Shown here in pieces: positions 1 to 10,464 of a DNA stretch of 64,000 nt. A program made the translations under genes and the position numbers. Origin of the DNA: Achatina immaculata (taxonomy: Eukaryota > Mollusca > Gastropoda > Stylommatophora > Achatinidae); the NCBI GenBank assembly GCA_009760885.1, contig CM019707.1, positions 33,526,645 through 33,590,644 of the forward strand, in the 5' to 3' direction. Under the pieces are notes generated by a model. That model had not been told where the DNA came from. It worked only from the letters and a program-made list of their open reading frames with translations, and did not search any database. Positions within the stretch are counted from its first letter, which is position 1; each line of letters begins with the position of its first letter.

Positions 1-19
1 ATCTTGTAATGTAACTGAT

Positions 20-250
20 CTTTCAGTAAAGAGATAAATCTTGTGGGGACAATGCTCCTCTGAGTGCAGTGAGGTCTTGCGCAGGTTGCCCAGCGTCCCA
101 CGATGACAGACTTTCCCTGATGTCCTGAGTCCAGTCTCGGCCAGATCGCACCTTTCCTCCCCTGCAGGGTACGTTGCCGTCTACTACCAACTTCTGCAAG
201 CTGTTGTGTCTCTTGATGTGACCGAAGTATCTCAGCTTTCTCATTGTGAT
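20..250 (-). pseudogene. LINE 3'-end fragment (family H), RT C-terminal tail
   Basis: Read on the minus strand, a 73-codon open stretch begins MRKLRYFGHIKRHNSLQKLV and runs into a Gly/Arg-rich, Trp-containing tail (GRDWTQDIRESLSSW). This 'xLRYFGHIxRH...GxV..GRxRxxW' pattern is the usual ending of the reverse-transcriptase protein of RTE/CR1-like non-LTR retrotransposons, downstream of the polymerase domain. No polymerase motifs are present, so it is a 5'-truncated copy, as most LINE insertions are. It reaches almost to the start of the window, so its 3' tail cannot be judged. It differs in sequence from the other LINE tails here. It is a LINE remnant with good confidence; the clade is uncertain. 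Confidence 0.6.
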
Positions 251-269
251 AGTGTTTGTGGGTTAATTT

Positions 270-932
270 TCTGCGATACTCAATCCTATTAGTATCTCTT
301 TATTTGAGAAGGGATGGCTGTCTATATTGCAGAAGGTGAAATGAATGATTGCGGTTGTGATAGAGGAGTAGCAATGGGATGGTGCATGAGGAGTCTAAAC
401 AAAGTGCAACAAGTGAGAATGAGAATGAGTATGATTGTGGAAGATTATGTGTAGCTAAATAACCAGTTCAAACCATGTGGTTCCAGTGTCCCATAATCCT
501 GAATGTAGCGGTTCTCAAGTGCTAAGCGGTTTGTGTCATCTGCGTGACATTGTTCGATGGCAGTTACCAGAAAATAAGATTTACCTCTATGGTTGAGGCC
601 ATTGAAATGATTAGGGGCGGGTTTCGAAGCATGCTGGGTGATATGGTACAGATGTTTCTGTATGCGATCCCCTAGTCTGAGGCCAGTTTCACCAATATAA
701 TTATCCTGCATTTTTTGCATACTATGACATATATAACGTTACGGGACTCGCATGTGAATCCCTCATGGAGGGTCAGGATAGTTCTTCCTGATCCACCCTT
801 ATTAGCACACAAGCGTGAGCCAAATCTCAAGGCCATCCTTGTCCACAGCCACTTAAAGCGGGACCTTAACCATGTTGGAACCAGAAAATGTATCCGCTCC
901 CGATGTGTTACCTTCCCTGGTCTGTGAAACAA
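270..932 (-). pseudogene. Penelope-like element fragment with GIY-YIG endonuclease (frameshifted)
   Basis: On the minus strand, two overlapping frames together give a GIY-YIG nuclease region: NVIYVIVCKKC followed by DNYIGETGLRLGDRIQKH. This corresponds to the GIY...YIG core and the following R/H helix of the endonuclease domain at the C-terminus of Penelope-like retroelements. A Cys/His-containing stretch (residues about 35-75 of the upstream frame) precedes it, as in that family. The two frames join at about 710-720, so one frameshift breaks the domain right between GIY and YIG. The reverse transcriptase upstream is missing. Bases about 270-445 hold the continuing 3' end; related sequence occurs at 53100-53180. 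The domain assignment is firm from motifs; Penelope affiliation is family knowledge. Confidence 0.75.
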
Positions 933-954
933 CAGTCACCTTCCCTAAAACTGT

Positions 955-1035
955 CCTAGCCTTAAGAAATGGTTAGTGTATTACGATCTGACTGCGAGGT
1001 CAATGGTTCGAATCCAGTAGAAAGTTCCCCATTCG
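955..1035 (+). repeat. tRNA-like SINE head (type 3)
   Basis: A tRNA-like stretch carries a perfect internal polymerase III B box (GGTTCGAATCC) at about 1004-1014, and an A-box-like GTTAGTGTATTACG about 35 bases upstream, the spacing found in tRNAs and tRNA-derived SINEs. It does not fold convincingly as a functional tRNA and is followed by unrelated AT-rich sequence, so I call it a SINE head rather than a tRNA gene. It lies between the Penelope-like fragment and another SINE. Confidence 0.45.
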
Positions 1036-1166
1036 CTCAGCTATACAAGTGGATATCAGAATTCTTTGTAGTTGGGAACCAAAGGTGGGCAGGCGAGAGG
1101 ATGACCAGATAATCTTCTAGTGTGCCCATACTTCAAGGAAAAAAATACAACACTAAAGTTATATCT

Positions 1167-1465
1167 CATTGGCGGCCCGGTTGACTGAGTTGGTAGGTGC
1201 TGGGTCTACTAATCCAGTGGTACCGGGTTCAAGCCCCAAAAGTAGAGATTTTTCTGGTACCGCTCCACACCAATAGGGCCCCGGTGTCCAACCAGGCTCT
1301 AAAAATTGGTACCAGAGACGTCTTGGAAGGTTAATGCAGCCAGGTGTGATACTGACAACATCAGACTCCCATGTGCCGAAGGTCTTGGAAATACAGGCCT
1401 AACGCCGTATCCTCTATAAGTTTTAAGGGCAATGAAACGGGGTTTTATCTTTTCTTTGCTATATC
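1167..1465 (+). repeat. tRNA-derived SINE (family S1), near full length
   Basis: The head has an A box (TGACTGAGTTGGTAGGTGC) and a B box (GGTTCAAGCCC), followed by a body shared with copies at about 40040, 41500, 46432 (minus), 50379 (minus) and the split copy at 56467/60664. Shared landmarks are TTTTTCTGGTAC, CCTCTAAAAATTGG, ACTGACAACATCAGAC, CATGTGCCGAAGGT and a final GGGGTTTTA plus pyrimidine-rich tail. About 300 bp is typical for a tRNA-SINE. It would be transcribed by polymerase III and mobilised by LINE machinery; I cannot pair it with a LINE here from the tail alone. Confidence 0.75.
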
Positions 1466-1967
1466 CCATTGGTGTCATTATAAAATGATTGTACCTACCT
1501 TTACTTTGCCTACCTCTTGTGAAAGAGGCCAATAAACAGAAGTCCATGTGGTACTCAGCATTACCCAATCAGAATTAGCCGTTAGATTCTTAAACCTCAC
1601 AATAAAGCAAGAATATGAAGAGAGAGAAATGTTCACAAAAGAAGAAATATTCAGCTCTTTTTCTGCAGTCAGCCGCATAGGGTTTCCAGTTTTTAAGATA
1701 CAGTCTGGTCTAAATATAAACATCGAGTCAGATCCTGGTAAATGCATGACGGGTCGTTCATTATTAATTTGTTTATGTGGTCTGTGGATCTATTGGCCTG
1801 GCAACCTGAGATTTAAAGTTGACATTTTTTTTTCTGGAATTATCGGGAGATAAGATTGCTGCGAGTAATAAACGTGAATAATAATAAAAATATTGATTTT
1901 TAAAAAAAAATTACACATTGTTTCGAATGTCAAATAAACATTTATGCATTTTAGACAATTCAAAAGA
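1466..1967. other. Unassigned AT-rich stretch
   Basis: No recognisable gene or repeat. Open frames of about 100 codons exist on the plus strand (1548-1853) but show no known motif, have no splice-like borders and are in ordinary AT-rich sequence, so I do not call them coding. Confidence 0.4.
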
Positions 1968-2021
1968 TTGTACATATTGTACCATTACATACTTTCAGAA
2001 GTCCATATTGCCCCATTTCAT

Positions 2022-2213
2022 TCATTCATTCATTCATTCATTTGCATGTCCCTTGCGGAACTTTGACTCCCTAACACGATTCCTGTAGGCCTCTCGGTTG
2101 TGAGCAAGATGGCCTGCTGCTGCTGCATCTATTTGCAGATCGTCAACGATGTCTTGCAGCCATCTTCGTTTTGGTCTTCCTCTTTTTCTTTTTCCCATTA
2201 TGTATCCTTCCAT
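2022..2213 (-). mobile_element. LINE family A 3' end with (GAAT)n tail
   Basis: On the minus strand the sequence encodes EGYIMGKRKRGRPKRRWLQD and then DDLQIDAAAAGHLAHNREAY, ending in KFRKGHANE. This is the C-terminal end of family A, also seen at 12480-12660 and 27720-27900. It ends in a (GAAT)n run at 2022-2042, the family's simple-repeat tail. Severely 5'-truncated insertion inside a minisatellite. Confidence 0.8.
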
Positions 2214-2429
2214 ACTGCACCAATCGCATACTTTAGTAAGTACATATTGCAACAAATACATACTTTAGTATTGCACTAATTACATACTGTAGTAAATGCA
2301 TATTGCACCAATTACATACTTTAGTAAGTACATATTGCACTAATTACATACTTTAATATGTACATATTGCACCAATTACATACCGTAATAAGTACATATT
2401 GCAGAAATTACATATTATAGCAAGTATAT

Positions 2430-2571
2430 TCTTCTGTAGAGGCCAAATTGACAGACAAAAAAATCCCTTGATGAGATTGAAAAGTTCGCCGAGGACAGGA
2501 AAACTTGGCGAGCCCTATATAAGGTTTAATGGCACGGGAAGGATGTAAGATGCAAGATATACTGCAGCCGT
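2430..2571 (+). pseudogene. LINE 3'-end fragment (family I)
   Basis: The frame through 2472-2535 reads DEIEKFAEDRKTWRALYKV then stop, closely matching the end of the fragment at 17180-17370 (DEVEKLTENRKTWRTTM). This 'xAEDRxxWRxL' ending is typical of the last residues of LINE reverse-transcriptase proteins. Short and 5'-truncated, it is embedded in the 32-bp array. Confidence 0.5.
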
Positions 2572-2650
2572 TATGTACTGTAGTAAGTAAATATTGCAAG
2601 AAATACATATTAAGCAATTACATACTTTAGTAAGTACATTTTGTATCAAA

Positions 2651-3717
2651 TTGTGTTACATTATGAATGGGATATAGAGGATAGGATATGCAACAAAAGA
2701 ACAAGACACGAAATCTAGCACACAAAAGCAATTGTTCAGAACACAAGAGGAAGGAAGCATGAAAATAGCAGCTAAAAGTCATTGTTTACAAAGTAAGAGG
2801 AAGTGTCATTGTAACAAGGAATCAGGAAAGAAATACCATGGAAGACTGACGAGAAAAAAGGGAGATAAAAAGCGGGGATGAGAGGAAATGTCAATGAAAA
2901 AGAGAAGAGTTTCTATGGATGTGGTAGTTAGATCTTTGATCGTCAGCGTATAGGTCCAGGTAGGGTGTGTGTAGAGTATTCCCCAGAGATTATTCCTGGC
3001 AAAGTATTCACAGAACAGATATATTTTTATAGCTCGGAATCATTAAGGACATGGCCAAAGAGTGTGTATTTCTGAGAATGGAGACTTGGAAGGAAGAGAA
3101 ATCTAACAAAGAAAAATTAACATCGCCGAAGATTAAGCTGCTGATCAGTATTTCAAATGTTGCGTGTCTTATCCTTTGGATCATTCTGCTACTGTAACAC
3201 AAGGATTGTAAATATGATACCGCGTCACAAATGAACGAATGTTAACAAACTAAAGAAAGGAATGGACAAGGACAGAGACAAGTAATATTGTAGGTAATAT
3301 CTTTGTAGCAAATCACAAGAACGATAACTTGATCCAGCAGTTCTCAATTGTCCGCCAGCGTCTATTTTATTCTGTTATGTCCCTTAAATGTCAACCTATT
3401 TTTGGGGGTGATTTTCTAATCGCAATACATAAATAAATAAATAGAATAGGTTTCTTTAAGAAATATTTCCCGTGGTGGTGGAGCTTGCTATGAAAATACT
3501 GCACACCCCCTGTATTTTAGTTGCACTCAGAGACTGAAAAAAGTAGCCAGTATAACCAGCTCCCAAGCGGAAACTATGTTTTGTCTCAGTATCTTCACAG
3601 GATAGCCTGCAATAGCACCAGCTCGCAGTTCTAGGGTGATATATAAGACAATACTAAAGACTAGATTACAACTAACAACTGAATATTACGGTAATAACGG
3701 TAAGCAATGTATTTGTT
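2651..3717. other. Unassigned sequence
   Basis: AT-rich sequence with no supported gene, RNA or repeat. Short open frames are scattered on both strands without recognisable motifs. Confidence 0.4.
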
Positions 3718-4120
3718 ACATGTACTCTCCAGAGTACACGATCCTTCATACAGGCCGTCAGCTCAGTTGGTGATCTCCTCTCACACCATCCCGTCAGACT
3801 GCCCAGTATCATTTCTTTTGGTCTTCCTCTTGATCTTCTTCCTTCTATTTTTCCTGTTGTTATAATATTTTCAATGCCCCCTCTTCTTATTGCATGTCCT
3901 ATGAAAATACATTGTCTCTCTCTTATCTTTCTAACAAGATTTTTTGTCTCTCCAGCTCTTCTCATACATTCGTCATTAGTTATTTTTGCTGTCCAGGGGA
4001 TTCGCAACATTTTTCTAATAAACCACATTTCTGCTGCTTCCAATGATTTTTTTAGCAGACCTGCCTATTGTCCATGATTCACTTCCATATAACAAGATAG
4101 GGTCAATATAGCATTTGTAC
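3718..4120 (-). pseudogene. LINE family B 3' fragment
   Basis: The minus strand encodes MEAAEMWFIRKMLRIPWTAK, then NDECMRRAGETKNLVRKIRE, IGHAIRRGGIENIITTGKIE and GRRSRGRPKEMI. This is the C-terminal part of the reverse-transcriptase protein of family B and aligns to the longer copy at 52440-52850. The left edge diverges at about 3718, before the (ATG)n tail seen in the other copies; the right edge fades at about 4120. It is a truncated, inactive copy; a stop separates the last RT-side residues from the rest. Confidence 0.75.
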
Positions 4121-7100
4121 CTTCTAGTCCGGTAAAACAGGAGCAAGGGAGGTAAGACAAGATGTTTGTTATCTCTTACTTGCTGGCTTCGGTTAATGTA
4201 CAGTTACAGTAGTCCGCTATTTTTTCTGTCTTATCCATCATGTAACAGTAACAATAGTTTATAGTCAGGCGATCACATCATAATTAACATCATCATCTGG
4301 TTTTCTGAATGAAGGGTATCTTCAGTGACAGTTCAGTTCGAAAGGATTTGAGCTCAGATCTGCGTGAGGTCCCCCGTATTAGATCCCTAGTGTCCTGTTT
4401 ACTCGTTACAGATCACCCCATTTGCTTTTTCATGCCCAGTGCCTTCCCTGGTCATTCTGAAGAATCTCTGTTCAAAAGGTTACCTTTCTTTTTCTGCATC
4501 ATCTGATCTTCCTCCTTCTTGCCCGCCCTGTGTAGTTTACAGCCGGCATGGCAAAATGTTTTCTTCGCCGGGCCAAAACAAGAAAGGAAGACGTATTCCA
4601 ACTTCAAGCTGGCCACATACTTTAACCTTTTCGCTGCTACATACTTCTCGAGAAGCGATCGCCACCCTGTGCTACATACTTCACTGGCCTACTTTCATCC
4701 AATGCTGAATACTTTTTGCCCGTCTCAAAATCTTAGACGCATCGGCAGTGTTGACATTTTTTTTTTATCACCAGAAATTATAAACGTGTTGTAACTCTTG
4801 GATTCTTCCACTCTCGTCTTATTTAAGTCACATTATATCGCTCATAACACATTTATTTCTTCATAAGATTTGTCACACAGAATCACATAAATACACACAC
4901 ACACACACTTTTTAAAGAAACTGCTTAGAATTTCTGCGGGTCATAAAAAAGTTGCCGCGGGTCAGGTGTAGCCCGTGGGTCAAGGTTTGCCCATATGTGG
5001 TTTACAGTAAACAGTCGTGCGCCGACTTATACAGTCGACTGAGTTCCGACCATACGTGATTGACGCGAGGTCGCATATGAGTGTTTGCTGTATGTGATCC
5101 GTTATGTGATTAATTTACAAAACATTTGCTATTCTGCTTACATTAAAAGCTCACCACAAGACAAAGCATGGAGATGAATAAGCACGTTATTATCATTTGG
5201 GGAGTACAGAATGTGGATGCTTGTACATTTTTTGTGAGCCATTGAAAAGTTATTACACAATGACTGTTTATGAAAGTGTAATATGCTGTGATTCATATTT
5301 TGTGATTAATTCCAACACATTCACTGAGCTAATTTGCATTCCGTTGGTGCTTTAACATGCTGATAAACATGTCTGTTGATCCTAAAACATGTTATTGTAG
5401 TGAACTGGACATAATGTCTGACCTCTCCATATAGCAACCAGTTTAAGGCCAAGTCGACTTACAGCCAGGTGCCCCCGCTTACCTCCCCCCCCCCTCCCAG
5501 TGTAACACAATTTCTTGTAAATTAAGATATTATTATTATTATTGACTAGAGGAGTCTTGCTAGAGAACGAAGGTGACCAGATGAAAAATTAAAACAACTG
5601 CCACGATATTAGTAAATGATATTACGACAGGACGTTGGAAAGAGTAATCAAACAAAGCAGGCGCGCAGAGAGACAAGACACGTTGAACCAACGATATAAA
5701 AAAAGTAGAGAACGGACTAATCCCTGATAGTTATGACAAGAAATAGATAGTGGACTGGATAATATCCCTCGTGACAAAGGAATAGATGGATTAAAACAGC
5801 TGACGCAACAGAATAAGTGACAGGACTGGCATGTTTACTTTTCCAAGGACTCAAAGTATAGTAAGATTTTGGTGGTCTTATTCTTTCTGTCTGTACTGTT
5901 GGTGTGTGCAGTGTGTTAATAGGGCTGTGCTTAGGCCGTATAGTATCGTAGTGATTACGTTACGCACGTGAATAACATGGTAGACTTTCATCTAGATCTT
6001 CATGAGTTGAGGTTACTGGACTAGTTATACATATAATTCCAGCTCTCCTCACTCTCACTTGCTTTATTAGTTAAACACTGTTCCAGACATACTTCTCATC
6101 CAGGCTCTTCAAAACCTCACGTTGACGACAGCTGGTACAGATACTCAAGTAAATCCTGGGTAACGGTGACTTGGAACATTTATTGATGGAAGGATGATAA
6201 TGCTGATGAAAATAACATTAAATCTGACTGCCGGCTGGTTATCCCTGCCATGTGGCCAGTCCATTCATACGTACAACTGCAGTACAATTATCACGTTCAT
6301 ATGTTCCACGACATCACACAGCACAAAAAACGTCCACAAAGTTACACGTTCAAACCAAAACTGACTCCACGCACTCAGCCTTGCCCCCACAATTTCCTGT
6401 CACGGGTTTTGCAGCCCCTGTGACCTTCTCGAAGGATCTCAACACGAGAAAATTCAAGAAGAAAAATCCATAATAATGCCCTTGCTATCAGGCCAACAGT
6501 TTTTACACGAATACTGCTATAAAAGTGGAAACATGAAGAGGCCACCCAACCAATAGATAATCAAGAGGAGGGGCGTATCCTGTAGCTCAGTCAGGACGTA
6601 AAAAAGCCCAGCTTACCAACCAAACGATGACCAAAAGAAGGAGCTTATATGACGGATTGGACAAATGAATGACAGACTTGATGGACATATAAGTAGGGGA
6701 ATGTTCATTGAGGGAAAAGCAGCTGAGGAGAGGTAGCCCAGACCAGAAACTTTTGAGGAGAGTTGAGGTTAATATGGGCTCCGCGAAACCAGGAGCAGAC
6801 AGGACTCCACCAGAATAGGAGAAGAACAGGAGAAAAACAAGAAGAGGGATGAACTCCATCAGAACAGGAGGAGAAAAGGAGAAGAACAAGAAGGGGGGGC
6901 TGACTCCACTAGACCAGAAGCAGGCAGGACTCAACCAGGAGTAGGAGCTTGGATAGAGCTCAGCAGAGAGAAAGTTAGAGAGACCTCGAATGGAAGAAGC
7001 GTAAAAGGATAACCAGTCAGAAGTGTACAAGATTCTAAACCAGAAAGATAGACTACAACTGAGGATAGAACTGGACAGTGACTATACATTAGTGAGAAAC

Positions 7101-7490
7101 TAAGGATCGACTTCGCGTGTTTTAAAGCTGTGATCTAGGTGTGTATTAAAGTAATGAATTAACTTTTTACTTTATCTTATGAAAATGTCTTCGATCGACA
7201 GCTAGGCCACATGTGAATAAACTTTTATCACTGACAAGCTGATCATCATGGATTTATTTTCAAGTTGTTCACGTCAGAGAAAATCATAGTTCAAGCACGC
7301 CTCGTGAACTGAGGAGGTTGATTGTCACCAAGTGTTTCGAGTACAGTCTATTCGATCTATAGGACATTACAAACTATTCGTCTTGTAAAAAGATACTAAC
7401 GATCAGTCGTAATGCCAGCTGGAAGTAATAAAACAGCATCATGCAGCCAAAACAAGTCTATCATTACATCTTCTTTACAAGTCTGATAGT
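4121..7490. other. Unassigned, no gene seen
   Basis: About 3.4 kb with no recognisable coding region. Visible low-complexity patches are a short CA run near 4892-4910, a C-rich run near 5485-5500, a TTA run near 5529-5545 and a purine-rich, AGGAG-containing patch at about 6790-6930. The longest open frame (6587-7030, minus) is the complement of this purine-rich patch and is compositionally biased, so I do not call it a gene. Confidence 0.4.
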
Positions 7491-7815
7491 CAGCTGAAGT
7501 GTTATAATTGACAGTATATTCAGCTGAAGTGTTATAATTGATAGTACATTCAGCTGAAGTGTTATAATTGACAGTACATTCATCTGAAGTGTTATAATTG
7601 ACAGCATATTCAGATGAAGTGTTGTAATTGACAGTATATTCAACTGAAGTGTTATAATTGATAGTACATTCAACTGAAGTGTTATAATTGACAGTATATT
7701 TAGTTGAAGCGTTATAATTGACAGTATATTCAGCTGAAGTGTTATAATTGACAGTACATTCAGCTGAAGTGTATAATTGATAGTACATTCAGCTGAAGTG
7801 TTATAATTGACAATC
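7491..7815. repeat. 30-bp minisatellite
   Basis: About 10.5 copies of a 30-bp unit (core CAGCTGAAGTGTTATAATTG then ACAGTATATT) at high identity. The period, divisible by three, keeps reading frames open on the minus strand, giving repetitive 10-residue peptides; these are by-products of the array, not evidence of a protein. Confidence 0.9.
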
Positions 7816-8189
7816 GACAATCGAACGTGTTACCAAGAGAAGTGATAGTGACAGTTAATAACACAGACCACCAGAATATTATACATTATCTAACCAAAAC
7901 ATAACATTAACAAACCAGTCCCAGGTGCACCGCTGTATTTTCAAATAACAGCTTATGTCTGGATATTTTCTTTGTATTGGTTTATTATTTATATCATAAT
8001 TTATAGTACAAATGTTATTTTTGTCCTGTAGCTCTGCCCTCCTTAATAATGTCTTCCGTTATGAAATAGGAGCCCTTTCTTCTGTGTCATTAGTTTGGGT
8101 TTTATTATCCAGTTTCTTGTTTTTCTCTTTCTTGTGTGATAGACCTGTGGTCATTTTACTCAGTCCATAACCTTTCCTAAATTTAGATC
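7816..8189. other. Unassigned AT-rich spacer
   Basis: Between two minisatellites. Nothing recognisable beyond AT-rich sequence. Confidence 0.4.
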
Positions 8190-8775
8190 ATGTTTCCTAG
8201 GAAGTAGATTATGGTTTATAGTGAGAGAAAGTAGGCTATGTTTTCTTAGGGAAGGGAGAAAGTAGATTATGTTTTCTGGGTAGTGAGATAACGTAAGTTA
8301 TGTGTTCTTCGGAAATAGAGAAAGTAGATTATATTTTCTTAGGAAAGAAAGTAGTTTGTGTTTTCTTAGGAAATGGAAAAAGTAGATTATGTTTTCTAAG
8401 GAAAGGGAGAAAATAGATTTTGTTTTCTGGGGAGTGAGATAACGTCGTTGACGTGTTCTTCGGAAAGAGAGAAAGCAGATTATGTTTTCTTGGGAAAGGG
8501 AGAAACCAAATTATGTTTTGTTAGGAAAGAGAGAAAGCAGATTATGTTTTCTTGGGAAAGGGAGAAACCAAATTATGTTTTGTTAGGAAAGAGAGAAAGC
8601 AGATTATGTTTTCTTGGGAAAGGGAGAAACCAAATTATGTTTTGTTAGGAAAGAGAGAAAGCAGATTATGTTTTCTTGGGAAAGGGAGAAACCAAATTAT
8701 GTTTTGTTAGGAAAGAGAGAAAGCAGATTATGTTTTCTTAGGAAAGAGAAAAAGTAGATTATATTTTATGGGTAG
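8190..8775. repeat. 31-bp minisatellite with 62-bp higher-order unit
   Basis: A diverged 31-bp unit (core AGATTATGTTTTCTTAGGAA, then AGGGAGAAAG) fills the block. From 8463 to about 8735 alternating variants form a homogeneous 62-bp dimer repeated about four times, with the same bases recurring at 8463, 8525 and 8587. The dimer core is a recent expansion inside an older degenerate array. Confidence 0.9.
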
Positions 8776-9374
8776 TGGAATAAACTGGGTCATAATTTGC
8801 TTCCCACTGTTCAAAACTGGGCCATGGAAACATGAATTCTCTGCGCAAATGAAGGTCTTACTTCAAGCAGCAATTTGAAGTACATTAGTTTGATGTTATT
8901 TTTCTTTATTGCAAGGAAATATTGCCACACCAGAGACAAGACACACCAGTAGAATAAATACAAGGATCTTCTGTCATTTGTGAGCTGGTACATTTACTAC
9001 AAAACTGGGTGTTTTTCAAAATCTGTAACCGACGCCTCCATATCTAAAGATAAAAAATAGCTGATAAAAATTGAAAAAAAAAATTTGTTCTGGCCAACCA
9101 CATCTCTGCTTGACAGTTCTCCAGTGTACCCGTCTCTATTGATTTTGATAATGACATTCTCTCCCAGGCTGCCTCTCTCATACACTCGCACATTTACGAA
9201 GAAGAAGAAGAAGAAGAAGAAAAAAAGGACAGAAATTCTCTCTCTCTCTCTCTCTGTCTCTCGTCCTCCTTCTGTGTGTGTGCCGGGCCAGCCAGCCAGT
9301 CTTCTGAGACGTTGGCGTCTATTGTAAGCGATGTGACCGTAGCTGGGGGGTTGCTTGCGTTCTGTTCACTACAG
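8776..9374. other. Unassigned, with (GAA)n and (TC)n runs
   Basis: No gene recognised. Simple repeats at about 9199-9225 (GAA) and 9237-9260 (TC). It contains the pyrimidine-rich lead-in to the exon-like segment that follows. Confidence 0.4.
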
Positions 9375-9449
9375 ATGAAACGAAATGTGCCATCCACTAT
9401 CGGAATTTTCACGAGTCGCGAGTGCGTATTCCGTTCTTCAGGACAACCG
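9375..9449 (+). other. Exon-like 75-bp segment (speculative)
   Basis: A 75-bp open block, in frame for 25 codons starting at an ATG, is bordered by a plausible splice acceptor (pyrimidine-rich tract then TTCACTACAG ending at 9374) and a good donor (GTAAGC from 9450). The local composition is less AT-rich than its surroundings. No domain is recognisable, and the minus strand is also open here. Splice-like borders arise often by chance, so this is only a candidate. Confidence 0.2.
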
Positions 9450-10289
9450 GTAAGCCAGTGAGTTTATATTCATCGTAAAACCAATAGGAAGCTGTCTTTG
9501 GCAGGTTGTAGTAGATTACATTCCATGCTGCATTACATTCGCTGGTGTTTTCTAGCACATGTGTATTTGTACATTGGATGAAGATTTATGTCAATGTTTG
9601 AGGGAAGGCAGTGCTTTCTTCAGAAATAGTTAGGAGGAAAGATGGCAGTGTTAGTATGACCTGCACTCTTCGGTCACTTCCGAGGTAGGCAAGACGCTAT
9701 CCCACCCCCTCGTGGTGTTCCTAGTAAAAGACCTATGTGCTAATTCTGTCTGGGCAGCGGAGTAGTGTCTGCATGTAGTAGACCCCAGACTGGGTTTGTT
9801 TTGGTTCATTTCTCGTCTTCAGGCAAGTGCCTACTTCCTATCCGGCTTTAGCGTCATCAAGGCTTGTAATGCAAATCATAAAAAAGAAAAGGTTCCCAGC
9901 TTTTAACGATATCAGTCAAGCTTAAAATGAAGTAACCTACAAGGCTAATGAACCATAAACAGGCAAGACTGGTTTACATCCTTATTGTATTGTTGATATC
10001 AGATGGATACAACTTCCTAGAAAGAGAAGGTGTCTATGTGGCCCCTATGTGAATGGAGCCTTTCAGAAGCCAGTCCTCTCCATGTGCCATCTCCAGAAAG
10101 AAAAGAAAGACCTGACAGCGTACTCCCTGTCCGACACCAGATTCTCTATTCAAAGGTTTAAAAAAAAATTCTTTTCTTCAAATAGTCAGCAATAAGTAAC
10201 GGCTCATAAGGTTTGATTCCCAAAGAATTAAGGAGATCCAACATTTACTTGGATATGTGTTGTTGTATGGGTATTTTTTTATTTCCATA
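9450..10289. other. Unassigned sequence
   Basis: No gene or repeat family recognised. Confidence 0.4.
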
Positions 10290-10464
10290 TATATAGAGTA
10301 TGTAGAAATATGTAGAATATATATAAATATATATATATATAGAAACATAAAGAAATATGTAGAATATATATATATATAAAGTATAACAACAGATATATAT
10401 ATATATATATATTATATATTTTTTATCAAGTATAACATCTCCATGTATATATATATATATATGG
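10290..10464. repeat. (AT)n-rich microsatellite tract
   Basis: Several ATATAT runs alternate with short spacers. The word CAAGTATAACATC occurs both before and after the last run (about 10429 and 10468), which suggests local slippage or duplication at the 5' edge of the following LINE. Confidence 0.7.

Larger units (their letters stand above)
1968..2650. repeat. 32-bp AT-rich minisatellite, interrupted twice
   Basis: A diverged tandem repeat with unit core ACATACTTTAGTAAGTACAT followed by ATTGCACCAATT (32 bp) is visible at 1968-2021, 2214-2410 and 2572-2650. Two retrotransposon fragments sit inside it (2022-2213 minus and 2430-2571 plus). The array resumes on both sides of each fragment, so the array predates the insertions. 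Confidence 0.7.

Noticed and set aside
6587..7030. 147-codon Ser/Phe/Leu-rich open frame on minus
   Set aside because: It is the complement of a purine-rich AGGAG patch, so the apparent hydrophobic protein is a composition effect.
9194..9461. Minus-strand open frame with an immunoglobulin-like look (GTFRFICSEQNASNPPATVT)
   Set aside because: The resemblance is limited to one Cys and a few residues, the frame runs into a (TC)n/(TTC)n run, and the splice-like borders I can see favour the plus strand instead.
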